This document shows, in pieces, positions 25,394-39,777 of a DNA stretch of 64,000 nucleotides. The position numbers were made by a program, and so were the translations under genes. This stretch comes from Dirofilaria immitis (Eukaryota; Nematoda; Chromadorea; Rhabditida; Onchocercidae): the NCBI GenBank assembly GCA_024305405.1, contig JAKNDB010000087.1, positions 558,001-622,000 of the forward strand, written 5' to 3'. The stretch's first letter is position 1. The number at the start of each line of letters is the position of its first letter. The notes beneath the pieces were generated by a model. The model saw only the letters and a program-made list of their open reading frames with translations. It was not told where the DNA came from and did no database searches.

Positions 25394-26744
25394 TTAAATC
25401 TCATTTTCCTTCAGGTGTTATCATCATTAAAATTGTTTTTATTGAAATCATTTTATTTGTACATTGATCTTGTAATTGCTGAGTTCGTTAATGTATTATC
25501 ATGCTATCACAATAAAGGTTAAATTACCCAAAGTTTGAGACGCATGTGGATAATGTGCTAATAACACTGCTGATCAGTGTATTGCCTATTTTGGAATCCA
25601 AACAAGTCCGGTTTAATTTCCCAAATTTGCGATTGGTGTTTTTGGCAACAATTGAAGCTTAAGTAAAGATAACGAACTTTCAACTCTGTATACCTTGTTG
25701 CAACGCAAAACAAAGGAGAAAAAGAAGAATTCTTCACTACGAGAGTATCATATGAAAATAATTGATATCAACTCTTGATTAATCAGAAAAAACGATTTAT
25801 TAATCTTCGTTGCGTTAAATGATTTTGAGAAAAGGTATCATAAGTAATAATATACAAATTTATATTTGAGTATATAGGCATATGTTTTTGCCAACATTTA
25901 CACGTGTAATTATACTTACGTTATGAATTATTGCGCAGCTGTAAAAAGTATATAAGTTAATAGTAAATGAATAATATTTACTACAATTCTGTTAAAATAT
26001 TATAGCAAAATTTTGATTTACAACAATCAAAATAATCTCATAAATTATGAATAAATTTTTTATTGAAGAATAATTAAATTGTTCATTTATTTATATCATT
26101 CCCTTTCTCAACGAATAATTTCAGTTTTATGATTTATTGGCAATTTATTCAGCACGCTTACATTTAATTCTCAAGCGTTGCCAAGGATACGAAATACCAA
26201 TCCATTTCATTAGTTTTTTTTCTATCCAGGTTAATAAGTACGAATAACATCAGGTAAATGTCATATTTTACTCAAGAATTTTTACAGTTTCGATTTGAAT
26301 ATTTTCGAGTATGTTTAGAATATAAATTTTGGCAATGATAAAGAGAATTAGAAGATAAACGAAAATTTTAGTAATTAGATGATTATATAATGTTTGGAAA
26401 TGATTTATCGATTGATTTTTACATTATATCTTGAAATATTTTAATATACAAACAAATTCTTTCCCTTTATTTATCTTTTTAGATAGGTAGTTTTATGATA
26501 AACAAATTTCTTCCCTTTATATACCATTTCAGATCAGTAATTTTTAAGTTAAAAATTAAAAATTATTGTTTCAGATCTTCTCTATTTCAGGAAATATTTG
26601 TTTTTGATCTTTTCAATCCGATTTGATTTAATCGGATGAAATACTTCCTATTTCTTCAATATATATTGTATGTATTTATATGACGCATTCAAATGATAAG
26701 TTAATTATTAGTGTTTTAATTTCAGGTGAGCGATTGTTGCGATA
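25394..26744. other. intergenic stretch upstream of TMEM138
   Basis: No convincing gene. A minus-strand open run of about 40 codons at 25740-25615 has no recognisable similarity. TTTCAG at 26720-26725, 19 bases before the TMEM138 start codon, looks like a spliced-leader acceptor. Confidence 0.45.
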
Positions 26745-28620
26745 ATGGCCAATAAGTATGGTATTTTGTTGTTGGTACAAATTAGTATGATCTTATTAGA
26801 TTTTATATTTAATATTCTCGATATATTAATTACAGCGGATAATACCATCAAATTGATGTTTTATTTGTAAGATTATTGGCAATTATTTCTGTATTAATTT
26901 AAATTTTGTTAATAATAATTAATGAAAATTCTTTTTTCATGTATTAATCAATTTAAAAGAATTAAAAACGAATAGCATCAAGATTGTGCAGATGGAAATA
27001 TGATTTGATATGAAATTTTACGATAATTAATTTCGCCATAAAGCATTTCAAATGATGATTACGTTTACTTATTTAACTTATGCAAATATTTTATTTTTTT
27101 TTTTCCACCAATAATAATAACATTTAAGTGTAAATTATTGATTAATGATAATATTTAATAATAAATCATTGGTTAACTGATTTTTGAAATAAACTATAAT
27201 ACATTGCAGATTGCAGGATGCATTAATTGTACTTAATATCATTATTATTCTCATTGCTTTTCATCAACATTTGTTTTTCAAGCAGGCCTTATTGCTTTAT
27301 TGCTCAGGAAATTTGCATCAACAATTATTTTATCCTTAATATATCTTCTATTATCCATATTTCTTCATTTCTCTAATATGGTAAATTTCGCAACTTTTTT
27401 TCTTTTTTTTTTTTACAAAATATATTTAAAATTGAAATAAGTTTGTATGAATACATTGATTCCGGATAATTCATTTGAAACAAGGCAAGAACAAATCGTA
27501 CAACGATTGATTCTAGTTTGATCATGGAATATCATAATTATGAAAGATAATATTTACGAAGGATCTACTGCTAAAATAACATGCAATAGCAGTTTTATAA
27601 ATAGAAAACGAGACAATCATAAAAATATTATCATAATAGCAAGATGATACTTTTTTTAGTTCCAAATTTGTTAGTATAAAATTAATTAGCATAAATTGTT
27701 TCTGAAGACGTAAATTTAGCATAAGATTGCTTCTTTTATTTATTTATTCATTTTTTTTATTAAGAATAAATTTTTAATCTTATGGCAAAACTATCTATAA
27801 TATTCTATTACTTTTAAGTTAGTATAATCCGATTTCGTTTTTAAAAAAAAAAAAAAAAAAAAAAACAAATTATGAGTAATATCTGAATAGCAACTAGATC
27901 AGAAAATAGATCAGAATCTAAATAGCAGGTCAGAACTTATTTTGTAAAAAATATATTATTTTAAAATTAAAAATTACATGCATTTATTATAAGACATTTT
28001 TTTTTGCAGCGTCAACGTTGGTATGCTGAAGATCAAGGCAAATGGTCATTAATTAGTTTTATATTATATATTTTGCAACGAATTGGTAAATTTTCATTTC
28101 ATATTTTATTTTGCATACTTTTGAATAATTTATATACTTATTTGATGTAAACAAATTTACGTTATTTAATGCTATTTATTGATAAATAATAAATGTTATA
28201 GGTATAAACGTATAAGCAAATGATCGATAATTGTGAGTAAAAGAAAAAAAGAGAATATGTTATTCACTTTTTGAAAATATAATTTTAATCGAAAAGAAAT
28301 GAGGAAAGAGAGAGAGAGAAAGAAAGAAAGAGAGAGAGAAAGGAGAGAGAAATAGGATGAAATGTTAAAAACAATTGAATTAAAAGTCAAAAAAATTCAA
28401 TAAATTTTAATTAAATAAATCTTTTTTCTCCTCTAAGTTTTATTTTCAAAGTTGAATATTATTTTGATGAAATAAAGATAAGTTAAATAATATTTATTGT
28501 TTTATTTTAGCTTCAATATTATTTTATTTCACATGTAAAAGAACGATATTATTGCTATCAAATCCAAAATATCATCATGATTCGGAATGGATCCGTGAAC
28601 AAATACGTCGAAAAAATTAG
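26745..28620 (+). CDS. tmem-138: TMEM138 homologue, ciliary transition-zone membrane protein (4 exons, one frame break)
   Basis: Exons 26745-26866, 27210-27380, 28010-28085 and 28511-28620 give 159 residues if one missing T is restored in a T run at 27274-27278; human TMEM138 is almost the same length. Conserved pieces in order: LLQDALIVLNIIIIL (exons 1-2), QAGLIALLLRKFASTIILS, RQRWYAEDQGKWS, LQRIASILFYFTCKRT and the basic C-terminus EWIREQIRRKN. Four hydrophobic segments fit the four-pass family. TMEM138 acts in ciliary transport and the transition zone; mutations in people cause Joubert syndrome. As written, exon 2 shifts frame after its first 23 codons and reaches a stop. A TTTCAG 19 bases before the ATG suggests trans-splicing. 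Divergent from pch-2, convergent with the bHLH gene. Confidence 0.9.
28303..28351. repeat. (AG)n tract in TMEM138 intron 3
   Basis: Imperfect GA/GAAA dinucleotide run. Confidence 0.85.
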
Positions 28621-28972
28621 TACACTATTGAATTATTATGCATAACTAAGTAGGTAAATGGATTTATATTATTTGAAAGTGATAATATAAATTGTTATTT
28701 CCTAATTTGCAATCTTTATACAGCTAAAAAATTATACATCCTAACTTTAACAATAGATTTAGAAAAATTTTAAACTATAATTATTCATATTCATTATTAA
28801 ATAATTCATAATTGTCAGATTTACTTTAACATATACGAATCTCAATTTATGATTACAGAATTATTTGTCATCAATTGATTAAAATTCTCATAAATTTGAA
28901 TTTTTAGTACTCAATAATCAAATTACTAATAAATATTTACATTATTTGTTAATTAATTATTTTTTCATATTA

Positions 28973-29467
28973 TTATAGAAAATTATTTCGCATTCCAAGT
29001 AAATATTCCAGGATTCGAAGATAACGAATTGCTCCACGTAATATCTCTTGTTTGCTCATCTTTTTATTGATCGGATAGCTTGGAATTATTTGTCGAAGCT
29101 GGAACAAAATTTATTAAATTAGCGAAATGATAAAGTACAAATGAATGGTTTAGGTTCATCTTTAAAGAGAATGAAAATTATAAATGAATGACTGATTCGT
29201 TGATTTAATAATTTTTAAAATTGAAGGAAATGATATTTTTGAAGTTGAAAATGAAAACCGATCAATAACGATAATTTTTTTGAGATTTTATAAACTTCTT
29301 GTGTATGATATAATATGCAACTGATAGATATTTATTTTGATATATTTCAATAAACAAAAAGTTTCTAGAAGATTATCATTAGACAGAATAGAATCAGAAG
29401 TATTTACTTGCAAAAATGCATTATTTATTTGAATTTGACGATATCGTTCCGTTCTATTCTGACACAT
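28973..29467 (-). CDS. minimal bHLH transcription factor (TAL/NHLH-like class)
   Basis: Two minus-strand exons: 29467-29408 and 29098-28973 (TAA stop). The TTTTTAG acceptor ends three bases before the ATG at 29467, and ATTTTGTTCCAG precedes the second exon. The spliced product, if it starts here, is only 61 residues and is essentially just the bHLH domain. The basic region and helix 1 read QNRTERYRQIQINNAF, keeping the E-R-x-R that contacts the E-box. The loop is IPSYPINKKMSK, and helix 2 is EILRGAIRYLRILEYLLG. This matches the TAL/LYL/NHLH type (LRKLIPTxPxxKKLSKxEILR in relatives; C. elegans HLH-15 is similar and short). A possible extra upstream exon at 29942-29903 has a compatible phase. 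Both exons are clean. It lies downstream of rpb-5 on the same strand, so co-transcription is possible. Confidence 0.85.
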
Positions 29468-29470
29468 TGC

Positions 29471-30848
29471 CTAAAAATTTCGAGGAGAAACGAACAACAA
29501 TATTTTACTATATTTACTATTTACTATATACTATCTAGAATCCAGAAAAAAACTAAATTTATGTTTTTGAAAAATACTGATGCTAATTACAGTCAAGAAA
29601 AATCAAAAAATCACTATGATGAAACATTAAATCTTCAAATCGATAAGATAATTTTCATTTCTTAAATTTTAAGCTAAAAAAAAGTACTGAAATACAAATT
29701 TTAGGATGAAACTAGTAACTTAAGCAAATAAAAATTGTATAAAGCAATGAACATTATTTGATAGATTTAAATAGCCAATTGCTTGATATTTCATTAAAAT
29801 TAAGTGATGCGTGAAAATAACCAACTGTCAATTTGTAAGGCATATATGTGTTAAAATTTTATAGTGAGGTTAGAATTCAACATGAGATTTTTGCCTATTT
29901 ACAACTTTTCCCATTCTTTCATTCAATGCTCGAATTGTGCTTCTAAAAATAATTGATGATGTCCACTAAACAATTCGCATCGGAAAAATCACAGCGCTGC
30001 AGTAAATTATAAGAAAAATTTACCTCTAAATTAAATTAAGTTGAAGACCGAATAAATCTGCCATGCTATACTGACTTCGAAGATCAATCAAATAAATTTG
30101 TTGGAGGGAGGCAATAGGAAATATTAAAATAATTTTAAAAGTATTAGTTGTAAGCACATCAAATTCACATAATTTAAGAAAATTCATTATTTAATGTGAC
30201 AAAGAAATGTTGTAGTTATTAATTATTTATTGCTCGCATTATTTCCATCATTCCTAATTCTAATGTTGTTATTACTGTTATGATTACTTATCATACTCCA
30301 ATTAAGATCTTATTATAATTAATTATTCAATGCATCTTTCAATTAAGAAATTAGCAAAATAAATTCCTCTGTTTCATTCATAGTTATTTCCAAACATGAA
30401 TCAACAATGCATAAAACATAAGCGGAGGGAAGAAATGAAAACAAAAATAAGCAGTAAAAAAGTAAACAAAAATGAGCAATGAGTTCTTGCAACTTCTGTT
30501 CTCGTATTAGAACTTAATTCTTGTAAACACCAATAGTGCACCAAATATCGGCACGAAATTCCGATTGCATTATTTCGATCATATTTGGTATTGCAGGAAA
30601 GAAAAAAATTCTTGGATTTTTTTGTCGCGAATGTTAAAAGACGTCAAATTTTCAGAAAAAATTCCATGGTAGAGCTTCAATCTAAAGTTAAAACTTCGAG
30701 GGTGCATGAAATTTAGAAAACAAAAACTTTTAAAACCTCTAAATGATTTTAAATTCAAGAATAATAACTCTGTGATTTCAAAAATCTTGAAAATTTAACA
30801 TTCAGATAAAAATTCAATAATAAAGTCTGCAAAATACATCAATGTATG
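29471..30848. other. stretch between rpb-5 and the bHLH gene
   Basis: Holds a candidate exon at 29942-29903 (minus; TTTTTAG acceptor, GTAAAT donor) that could extend the bHLH protein. A minus-strand 22-codon open run with ATG lies near 30582-30514. Nothing else stands out. Confidence 0.4.
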
Positions 30849-33420
30849 CTATACAACAAGACGATAAGTAATGTATCTTCCAGCAGTTTCAGATGGTCGA
30901 ATAATTTTGACTACTTGTCCACGTCGTAAACCGAAATATCTAGCTACCGGATCACTCTGTTGGATTCGCGGTAACTGCGTATCTTTAAGCTTACTGAAAA
31001 AGTGGGACTAATAATAAACGCATCCACAAAGTTAATAAATATTTTCGTAAAGAGTATTGTTACGCAAATTAAAAACCATCAAGAAATACGATCACTATAT
31101 AAATTCATTTTTGTGAACAAAAGTTCAATTTTATGTCAGTGCTAACCAAAATAATGAGTTACTTTTTATCCTAATATACTAAATACATTAAGATATTTGA
31201 AAAATAAATTCAAGCAAATTATTCTTGCTGCCCAATTTGCTTTTTCTACTAAAACCAATGGACTTCTTCGTTTATAAATTGTCGTATTATAGAAGCAAGA
31301 AACACTAATAAAATCAATTCAAATATTAAGAAATCAAATAGATAAATATATAATGCAGTAAATAATCCATTCAACTTACTATCGACCCAATAATTCGTTC
31401 TTTTCTTCATTTGTCATGACAACATGTTCCGGTACTAATTCGTGTTCCGTTATATTGACCATAAGTTCAGCCTCCAGAAACTGTTCCAATGTGTATTTTG
31501 GTGCCATATCAGCTATTGCCTATAATATATTTGAGTAGATTACTAATAAAAGAATGCAGATTATCAAATAGTTTGAAAATATGTATAAAACGTAGGAATA
31601 TTTTCCGCACTCGGAACGATGTACGGGACAGTTGGATTATTGCTGTTAGAAGGAAGAAATTGTATTCATTCCGTCATTCATGCGACAAAAACATACACTG
31701 GATAATCATAAAATTAGGGAAAAGTAGTGAAGAGAGAAATTATAAACAACGATTTTAAATGAATAATCTAATAAATGTTAATTGAAGACAGAAAAAATGA
31801 AATTGAAGTTGCAAAAATTAGTCATATGGTAATGCTGAAAATAGTTGAAGAAGAATTTAATTATCAAAATCTTAATAGAAAGTCAATTGAGTTGGATGTT
31901 ACGGAAAGAGTAATTCGATAGTTCTTCATAAGAATTCATATAGAACCATATCTAATAAACACAAAAGTAATGAAAGATCAAACGTATTTGAACTTAAAAT
32001 GCAAATTAAGATTCATAGAAACTTAGAATCGAAATCCACCTGTTTGGCTGACGGAGTCATGCCAGTCTGCACAACAATAATCGCCCGTGTTATCGCCTGT
32101 TCTTGCATTTGCTGACAAATAGCCTGCAAAGAATAAAAAATTTAACTGACGCATAAATTTAAAGTAAAAAAAGCATCTAAAGAATATTTAGAAATGTGAA
32201 ATAGAATCGCATTACACAATCTATATGAATTATGAGAATAATCCTAAATAGAAAACGAGGTTTTAAAAATTTATTCTCAAAAGTGAAAGAGAAACAATAA
32301 CCTTGATTGTTTTAATTCCAATTTTAGAATCTTCCGGAAAAAATACGAACATTTGATCTGTTGGATCATCGTTATGTGCTACCAAAACAGTTAATTCATT
32401 ACGAGACGGATGTCTTTCGCTTGGTTTATCACCAAAGGTCTCCTTGAAATTTTCCAATGTCTGATCCAATTCTTCCTGTGTTACCAAATATCCACGATCA
32501 TGACACATCTGCAAAACATAATCACATAAAGATTTGAAAAAATTTCTTAAAAAATTATTCCTATAGAAATTATAAAATATTGTAAAGAATGAATTGCTCG
32601 TTAGCCCATATCTCTAAACTTTATTCGAGTAGACTATAGACTATATCACCAGGTCATTTCACATATCATATGCAAAATATTTGGAAGATACGATTGACTA
32701 TAATTTACTGTAAGAAATTCATCATGTCGATTCCCTATGATTTTATATACGTCTAACTATGGTCAATATTGTATCATGGTGATTATTTCATTATTCAACT
32801 AATTTCTAATTCACTATTTAACTAATTTCTACTTTTTGTTCTTAGTATATATTTATCATAATCCTACTATGAATATCAACAGCAATTATTTCTAGCACAT
32901 ATTCATTAGCCTAATTACTGCTCTGTTAAAAGTTATCACTACTGTCACAATCATGGTTATCTTATTATTAAATTATTGATTGCAGACATCATTGGCTTTA
33001 TACTGTGTTATATAATTATCACTGTATTGGGAATAACAACCAATCTTATCACTACAGTCATTATAAATTTATGAATCTTTTCTAGCAGTACACTTTTATT
33101 GCTATTCATCATTACAATCTAAAACTGCCATGAAAATCGCTCGAAGAGTTATGCCAATTTTTCCAGCTATTCTTCAATTTAATTAATCTATTGTGCAGCA
33201 GATTAACTACTTTACACAGATGCATGCATATATCGAATGACATCGAATGACTTATTATTACTTCGTTATCAATAAACACTTATCATTATCACTATATCAG
33301 CAGACAATTAATCAACTACCCAGTAAATCACAAAATAGTAGAAATAGAAAACACTGCTACCTGCATAACTGTCTTTCGAACTCGCCATAATTTATACGTT
33401 TCTAATTCGTCATCCGCCAT
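30849..33420 (-). CDS. rpb-5: RNA polymerase subunit RPB5 (RPABC1), complete, 211 residues
   Basis: Exons 33420-33361, 32508-32302, 32123-32040, 31519-31380 and 30993-30849 total 636 nt and join in perfect phase. The protein is one residue longer than human POLR2E and nearly colinear with it. N-terminal jaw domain: [20 protein letters not shown] and [21 protein letters not shown]-terminal assembly domain: [37 protein letters not shown] and [20 protein letters not shown]5 is a shared subunit of RNA polymerases I, II and III and sits in the lower jaw where it touches downstream DNA. The start codon is the first ATG, followed by [19 protein letters not shown]. No frame break despite the same AT-rich surroundings as the damaged genes. 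The promoter region faces that of tub-1 across about 4.6 kb. Confidence 0.98.
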
Positions 33421-34383
33421 TGATTCAATCAATGCTGAAGTTAGTTTTGTTATGAAAAAATAAATAAATAAATATTTCTTCAGCACTTTTTTTGCCTTTG
33501 ATAGTTCATAATTAATTAGTTAACCAACCAACTTGTCAATGATAAGATTGATAATTTCTACGCACAAGCTACGTTACCCACCCTCCACCAGAGAATGCGT
33601 ATTTCGAGCAACTAACCCAACTTGCAATTTACAATTGGTCTGTTAAACCATCGGTTTCGATATGCTACAACAACTATTTATCAATGATTTGGTTGAGACT
33701 GAAATATTCTAAGATTCGATTAAATTGAGATTTCTGATTTTGATCACTAATTAGATGGCAGAAAGCGAGAAGAAAGGAGGTTGGATGAAATAGTATTTCA
33801 AGAGATGGTTGAACTAGAAAATAGTACAATTAGCGAGAGGAGCGAAAGATTGATAACATTTTAATATGCAAGATGTATATATATATATATAGAGAAAGAA
33901 GAGAATAAAGGAAATGATTGGCAGTTACTATCAGTGACAATTACTATCAGTGAGTTATCAGTAGAAGAGAAACGATTGAAAATTACTCAGTGAGATATCA
34001 GTAGAAGAGAAACAATTGGAAATTACTATCAATGAGATATCAATAGAAGAGAGATAGGAAAAGGATGAAATGAGAAAACAAATAATTGATGAAAATAGCA
34101 AAAAGTGAAATAAAGTAAAGCAAAGTGTTAAAGATCGAGAATCTTATTAATAATTATCAAATTTTATATATTAATTTTTATTTAATTTTTATTCAAAAAT
34201 ATAATTTCCAATTAAATTATTCAATTCTCTTTTTTTTATTAATTTGCTTTAAGCGCAAATTTGATTAAATTTTGAAGTTTAAATTGAGAAAAATCAAAAG
34301 AGAAAAAAAGAAAATTCTTTTTCATTTTTTTTCAATAACTTAAATAATTTTAAAAGACGAAAAAAAGTATTATAAATAATTTT

Positions 34384-34393
34384 ATTGATTGGT

Positions 34394-34430
<37 letters not shown>
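34384..34430. repeat. (GATT)n microsatellite
   Basis: About eleven tetranucleotide units with two GGTT/GGTC interruptions. Confidence 0.92.
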
Positions 34431-34432
<2 letters not shown>

Positions 34433-36244
34433 AATGACATTGTTAAATATTTCGTATTATAATTCGAGAATTTAATAATAATCAATTTATCATATATAAA
34501 ATGTTGAAAATTTGATTATTCTCCATACTTCATTTCTCGATAAATAATCAATGAAAAAAAAAAAAAGCGAAAAGAATTTTTTCAATTGCAACTTTATGCT
34601 CAATTTATATGATTGAGTAGATGAAGGGAAAAAAAAATTGAAAAGAAGAAAATGTATGTGAAATTATTTTCTTCTTTTTTTTCCTATTTTAATACTTCCT
34701 TTCTTTTCTTCTAATTTTTTGGTATTAAAAAAAAAAAAAGAAAGAAAGAAATTAAAACCAAACGATACAGTAATTCTTGATATTCTCCTTTTTTTTTTCT
34801 CTCGAGAAAAAGATTGAAATAATGATGAGAGAATGAGAAGGAATAAAATTAAATTTGAAATTTAAAATTAAAACAATAACATTTGTTATTTTATTTTATT
34901 TTATTCTAAGTTTAATTACTAAAAACTAAATATCATTCGTAAAAAAATTAATTTCAAAAACGAATATATTTGAGTAATAATTTAATAATCGTTTCATTTA
35001 AGGCTTATTAAAGTTTTATTTGTTTATAACATTGCTATCAGATGATATCAATTCTCGTTACTGCATTAATTTTATCAATATCAATTTTAATGAATAGGAT
35101 ATAAATACAAAAATGACTTAATCCATATCCTATTATTGCTCTTTTTTGTTCCTTTTTTTTCAAGATTAAAAGAAGTACTGATAATTACAGCTATTAACTT
35201 AATAGATTAAAACAAGTATTGATAATTACAATGATTAGCTTAATATGATAATAACTTAAATATCAAAACTATGTTTATAACTTAGAGAAGCATTATTAAT
35301 TAATTGATTAACTCATTTTATTGCTAATAATTTTGTCATTCGGAATATAATACTAATCATTTATTAATTGAGTTTATAAACAATCGTAGGAATTTGCAAT
35401 CATCAAAGATTAGCGATAATTTTTATCATTTCATAATTAAATATTATTGATTAATTTGATTAAACTTACTCTCTTAACAGATATATATATCATTTTCTCT
35501 GATAAAAACTAATGTTTATTAGAAACGAAACAATTATTTAATGAAATATTCATTAAATTTTCATTTCCTTCTTTTTTATTAAAATATTTTAACAATGATA
35601 ATAAAATGTAAATGATATATATATATATACAATAAAATTTTATATCATTTAATTAACATTTCCATTGATAACTTATCATTAATTATTTTTCATTCATGAC
35701 AAAAATTCAATATCATACATAGAATGATAATTAATACAGCAATTATTTTCAATTATAAGCATATATCATTTTTAATTCATTCTTTAACAGCTTATCATTA
35801 AATTATTTTTAATTTCAATTTTTAATATTTCATTATCTAATATAAATTAATTATTACATATAACATATTTGATTTAATGAATAGTTTCAATAATCCTATC
35901 ATCGGAGATATTATTTTCGAAATTTTTTTCGTTTTTTTTTTTAAAATCAATAATTATAATATAATTCTATCTTATCATTGATAGTGTATCGTCATGTAAA
36001 TGATTAGTTTTTATCAAATTTAATCACAAAATAGATTGATAAACCTAAAATTAATCAATCAAATAATTGAGTAATATTTCAACTATTTACGTTTAATATT
36101 TTTAATTCAAATTATTGTTCATTAAGCAAAGCAAGATATTTTGATTAATTAATCATGCATATCAAAATAATCAAATTTATCATTTTAATTATTTGTATAA
36201 TAATACCTTAAATTAAATTAGTTAGTATGAGATAAAGTTGTCCT

Positions 36245-36790
36245 TCGTAACTGATTAATTAATGATTCGTTTTAATGATATGATAATTCTTGATCGATTA
36301 ATTAATGATTTAAATAGATAATTCGAGTGGTGATCTCAGCTTAAGTAGTTTTAGTATAAACAGATTGATTCTGATGATTATGATAAATCTTAATCGATTA
36401 ATTAATGATTAAAATTGATAATACGAGTGTTTTTAGCATAAGTGGTTTTACTAAGCACTTTATCATGAAAAAAATGACATTTTACTATAATCAGATTGAT
36501 TCTAATGATTATGATAATTCGTGATCAATTAATTAATGATTAAAATTGATAATACGAGTGATTTTAGCATAAGTAGTGGTTTTACTAAGCACTTTATTAT
36601 GAAAGAAAATGACATTTTACTATAATCAGATTGATTCTGATGATTATGATAATTCGTGATCAATTAATTAATGATTAAAATTGATAATACGAGTAGTCTT
36701 AGCATAAATTATACTAAGCATTTTTTCTTGAAAAAAAAATTTTTTTTTCGAAACAAAGTGACATTTTCGTATAATCAGAAGTGTTGCTTG
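36245..36790. repeat. tandem repeat, unit about 131-135 bp, 3-4 diverged copies
   Basis: The phrase CAGATTGATTCTGATGATTA recurs at 36361, 36492 and 36627. Each is followed by AATTAATGATTAAAATTGAT, AATACGAGT, TTTTACTAAGCA and GACATTTTACTATAATCAG. Confidence 0.85.
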
Positions 36791-38010
36791 AAAAATGGCA
36801 ATATCTTAATTAAACCTTCGGAATATATATATATATACATATATGTAAATATATACATACATATACATATATGAATATGGATATGAACATGAATATATCG
36901 TTATTGATATTTTTCATTTTTCAGTTTACTCTTTCTATTCAAATTTTTTTTTTTTGTTTTGTTTTGTTTTATTTGGATAAAGAAAAGAAAACGAAAAGAA
37001 AAACAAAAAAGGTAAATAAATATAATTCCTATTTATAGTATCATATTCGTTGTCCGAGTAACCATCGACCAATTCTTTTATAAAATCAACAAAATTCTCG
37101 AATTGAATCATTTTTCAATTTCCTATTGCTCATATGTTGTTACCTTGGCAACCCGAATCCTAAACAAAAATTTCGTTAAACATAAAAGGCCGTTTTATTA
37201 ACTTCAATTTTATCATTAATGATAAATAGAATTTTTAGCAAAATTTTTCCATTCCTTTTTTCCTTAAATTTTTATCTTACCGTATGCTGCATTCATTTTA
37301 TATTTATCATTGAAATTATCAGAAAAAAAAAAGAAAGACTATCTTATTTCATTTGATCAATCGATATTTATCGAAATTTTAGTTTAAAAATTTTGATAAA
37401 ATGAAATAAATATTAATTTTACATTTATTTATCTATTTTAGTTGTTTTTCTTTTTGTTTTTCAATTTAATAATATAAATCATCATATATTAAGAATTTGA
37501 CAAGATCATCTTATCAGCCATTTGATATGATAAAATTCGAAATTATTATCACTAATTGATATTTTAATCTTTGTTTTTCAATTTGATAATAAAAATCGCC
37601 ATATATATTAAGAATTTGACCAAATGATCTCACAAACTATTCGATATGATAAATTTCCAAAATTATTATCATTAATTGATAATTCAATCTAACGATAAAA
37701 GCTTATCAAAATAAGATGCATAAAAATGTAATTAATTTAATTTATAATAAAATAAAAATATTTTCTTTGAAACTATCATTGTAATTTATAATAAAATGTC
37801 AATTTTTTGATGTATTTTGAAAATCTTTTATTTTTGGATTAATTTGAAATTGGAAATTATTTTTTTTTTGAACATTTAATAAATTATAATTTTAGAATTT
37901 CATTAATCAGACAGCTTTCATTAATCAGACGACTTATCTATTTATTATTACTTATCTATCATAATATCATTTATTGATATCATTTATTGCCAATTTAACA
38001 TCTATTCCCG

Positions 38011-39741
38011 ATGTCAAATGATGAATGGGCCAGTCATAACCTGGCAAAACAGGTATGATTTATTTTATTTATTTATCAATAAAAAAATCTATTTCCTAGA
38101 ATTTATAATTATTTCCAAATTATGAAATCCAATCATATCTCATATTTTATTCTGATCAAATAATCGATAATTCAAGAACTATTTCACATTTATTGATTAA
38201 TATAAAACATATATTCAAAGAAGTTTATTTAAATCAAATTTATTTTAATAAAAATAAACATTATTTAATCTAAGAAAAAAAATTATCGAGAATTTCAACG
38301 AGAAATTTCATTTAGCGATGTAAAAAATATTTTGAGAAATTGATAAAAAAATATAATAGATAAGAAATTATCATCATTATTCTCGAGAAAAAAAACGAGA
38401 AATATTAACATTACAAGCCAAATGAGAGATTCGAAGTTTAGCTAAGAGAATAATTTCATCTACTTAAGGCATAAAATAATATGAATGATTTTGTTAGAAA
38501 AAAAAAATATATGCCAATTTATGGATTAAATAAAATAGCCTATTGCTATAATTTTTTTCTTCCTTGGCCAATACTTTTTCGTCCTTTTCCTACTTTTTCG
38601 TATTTCAAAACAAAATTATTTGTTATTTTTGCTCTTATAAAAAAATTACTTTTATTCGAATTATAAAATAAATTTAATAGATATCGATTGATATTCTCGA
38701 TTATCATTAAATAAGATATCGATTGATATTCTCGATTATCATTAAATAAGATATCGATTGATATTCTCGATTATCATTAAATAAGATATCGATTGATATT
38801 CTCGATTAGCATTAAATAAGATATTATGGAAAACTTGAAGAATTTTTGATAAATTTTAATCAATTTATAATAATAAATAGTTATTACCTTTTTTTTCTTT
38901 TTTGAGCATTAAAATTCAAGACTTTAGAACTTATGTTTTTTCTCGAATTCATAATATACAAATATAAATTATTAGCTATTTACGATTACCTTTTAATGTT
39001 ATAAACATTGATCGTATTGATGCAAATGACATGCTGATTGGTAATAATGATTGTAATTAATTGTCATTTGCTAATTAACGCTATATGATGATGCATATTT
39101 TATACGTAATCATTATAATTGCAATTCGTTAGAAAATAATGATAATAATGATTATGATAATGATGTGATGATCGATACAAGTATATGTATGAAATAATTA
39201 TAAAAATTGTTGAGAATGATTTTTCATCCCATGGATTGTTGTAAAAAATAATTTTATTAAAATAAAAAAATTATTATATTTATCATTAATATTGATTTGT
39301 TAACAATGATAATAATGATAATAATAATAATAATAATAAATAGGAGCTAAAAATTTTTCTAAAATTATTTATCATTTATAAATCAGCAGATGATCAATTG
39401 ATAAAACAATAAAGTATAGAATAAAAATATTGCTGTAATGTCTATTTTTGAATAAAAAAATTTCTTATTTTCAATTCCAATTTTTTCATTTCCAATTAAT
39501 ATTAAAAACATATGCATTAAAATTCTTCATTTTCAATTCCAATTATTTCATTTCCAGTTAATATTAAAAATATATGCATTTGTATTTTCAATTCAATTAT
39601 TTCATTTCAATTAATATTAAAATATATGCACTGAATTTTAAATTCATTTGCAAATTTAAGGAAAATTTTGCATTAAATTTCTCCAAATGTTAAATGTGAT
39701 TAAATAAGCAGCAAATTGAATATAAAATTAAAAAAGAAAGT

Positions 39742-39777
<36 letters not shown>

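Larger units (their letters stand above)
33421..38010. other. divergent intergenic stretch between rpb-5 and tub-1
   Basis: Very AT-rich with no exon found. Includes a (GATT)n tract, a roughly 131-135 bp repeat, a TA/ATAT tract near 36826-36870 and many A/T runs. The 33500-34130 part is somewhat purine-rich with the repeated phrase ATCAGTAGAAGAGAAAC. Confidence 0.5.

Noticed and set aside
30514..30582. Minus-strand 22-codon open run with ATG between rpb-5 and the bHLH gene
   Set aside because: Too short, no matching splice partner in phase.
31489..31758. Plus-strand 89-codon open frame
   Set aside because: It lies antisense over rpb-5 exon 4 and the adjoining intron; the minus-strand frame has full RPB5 homology.
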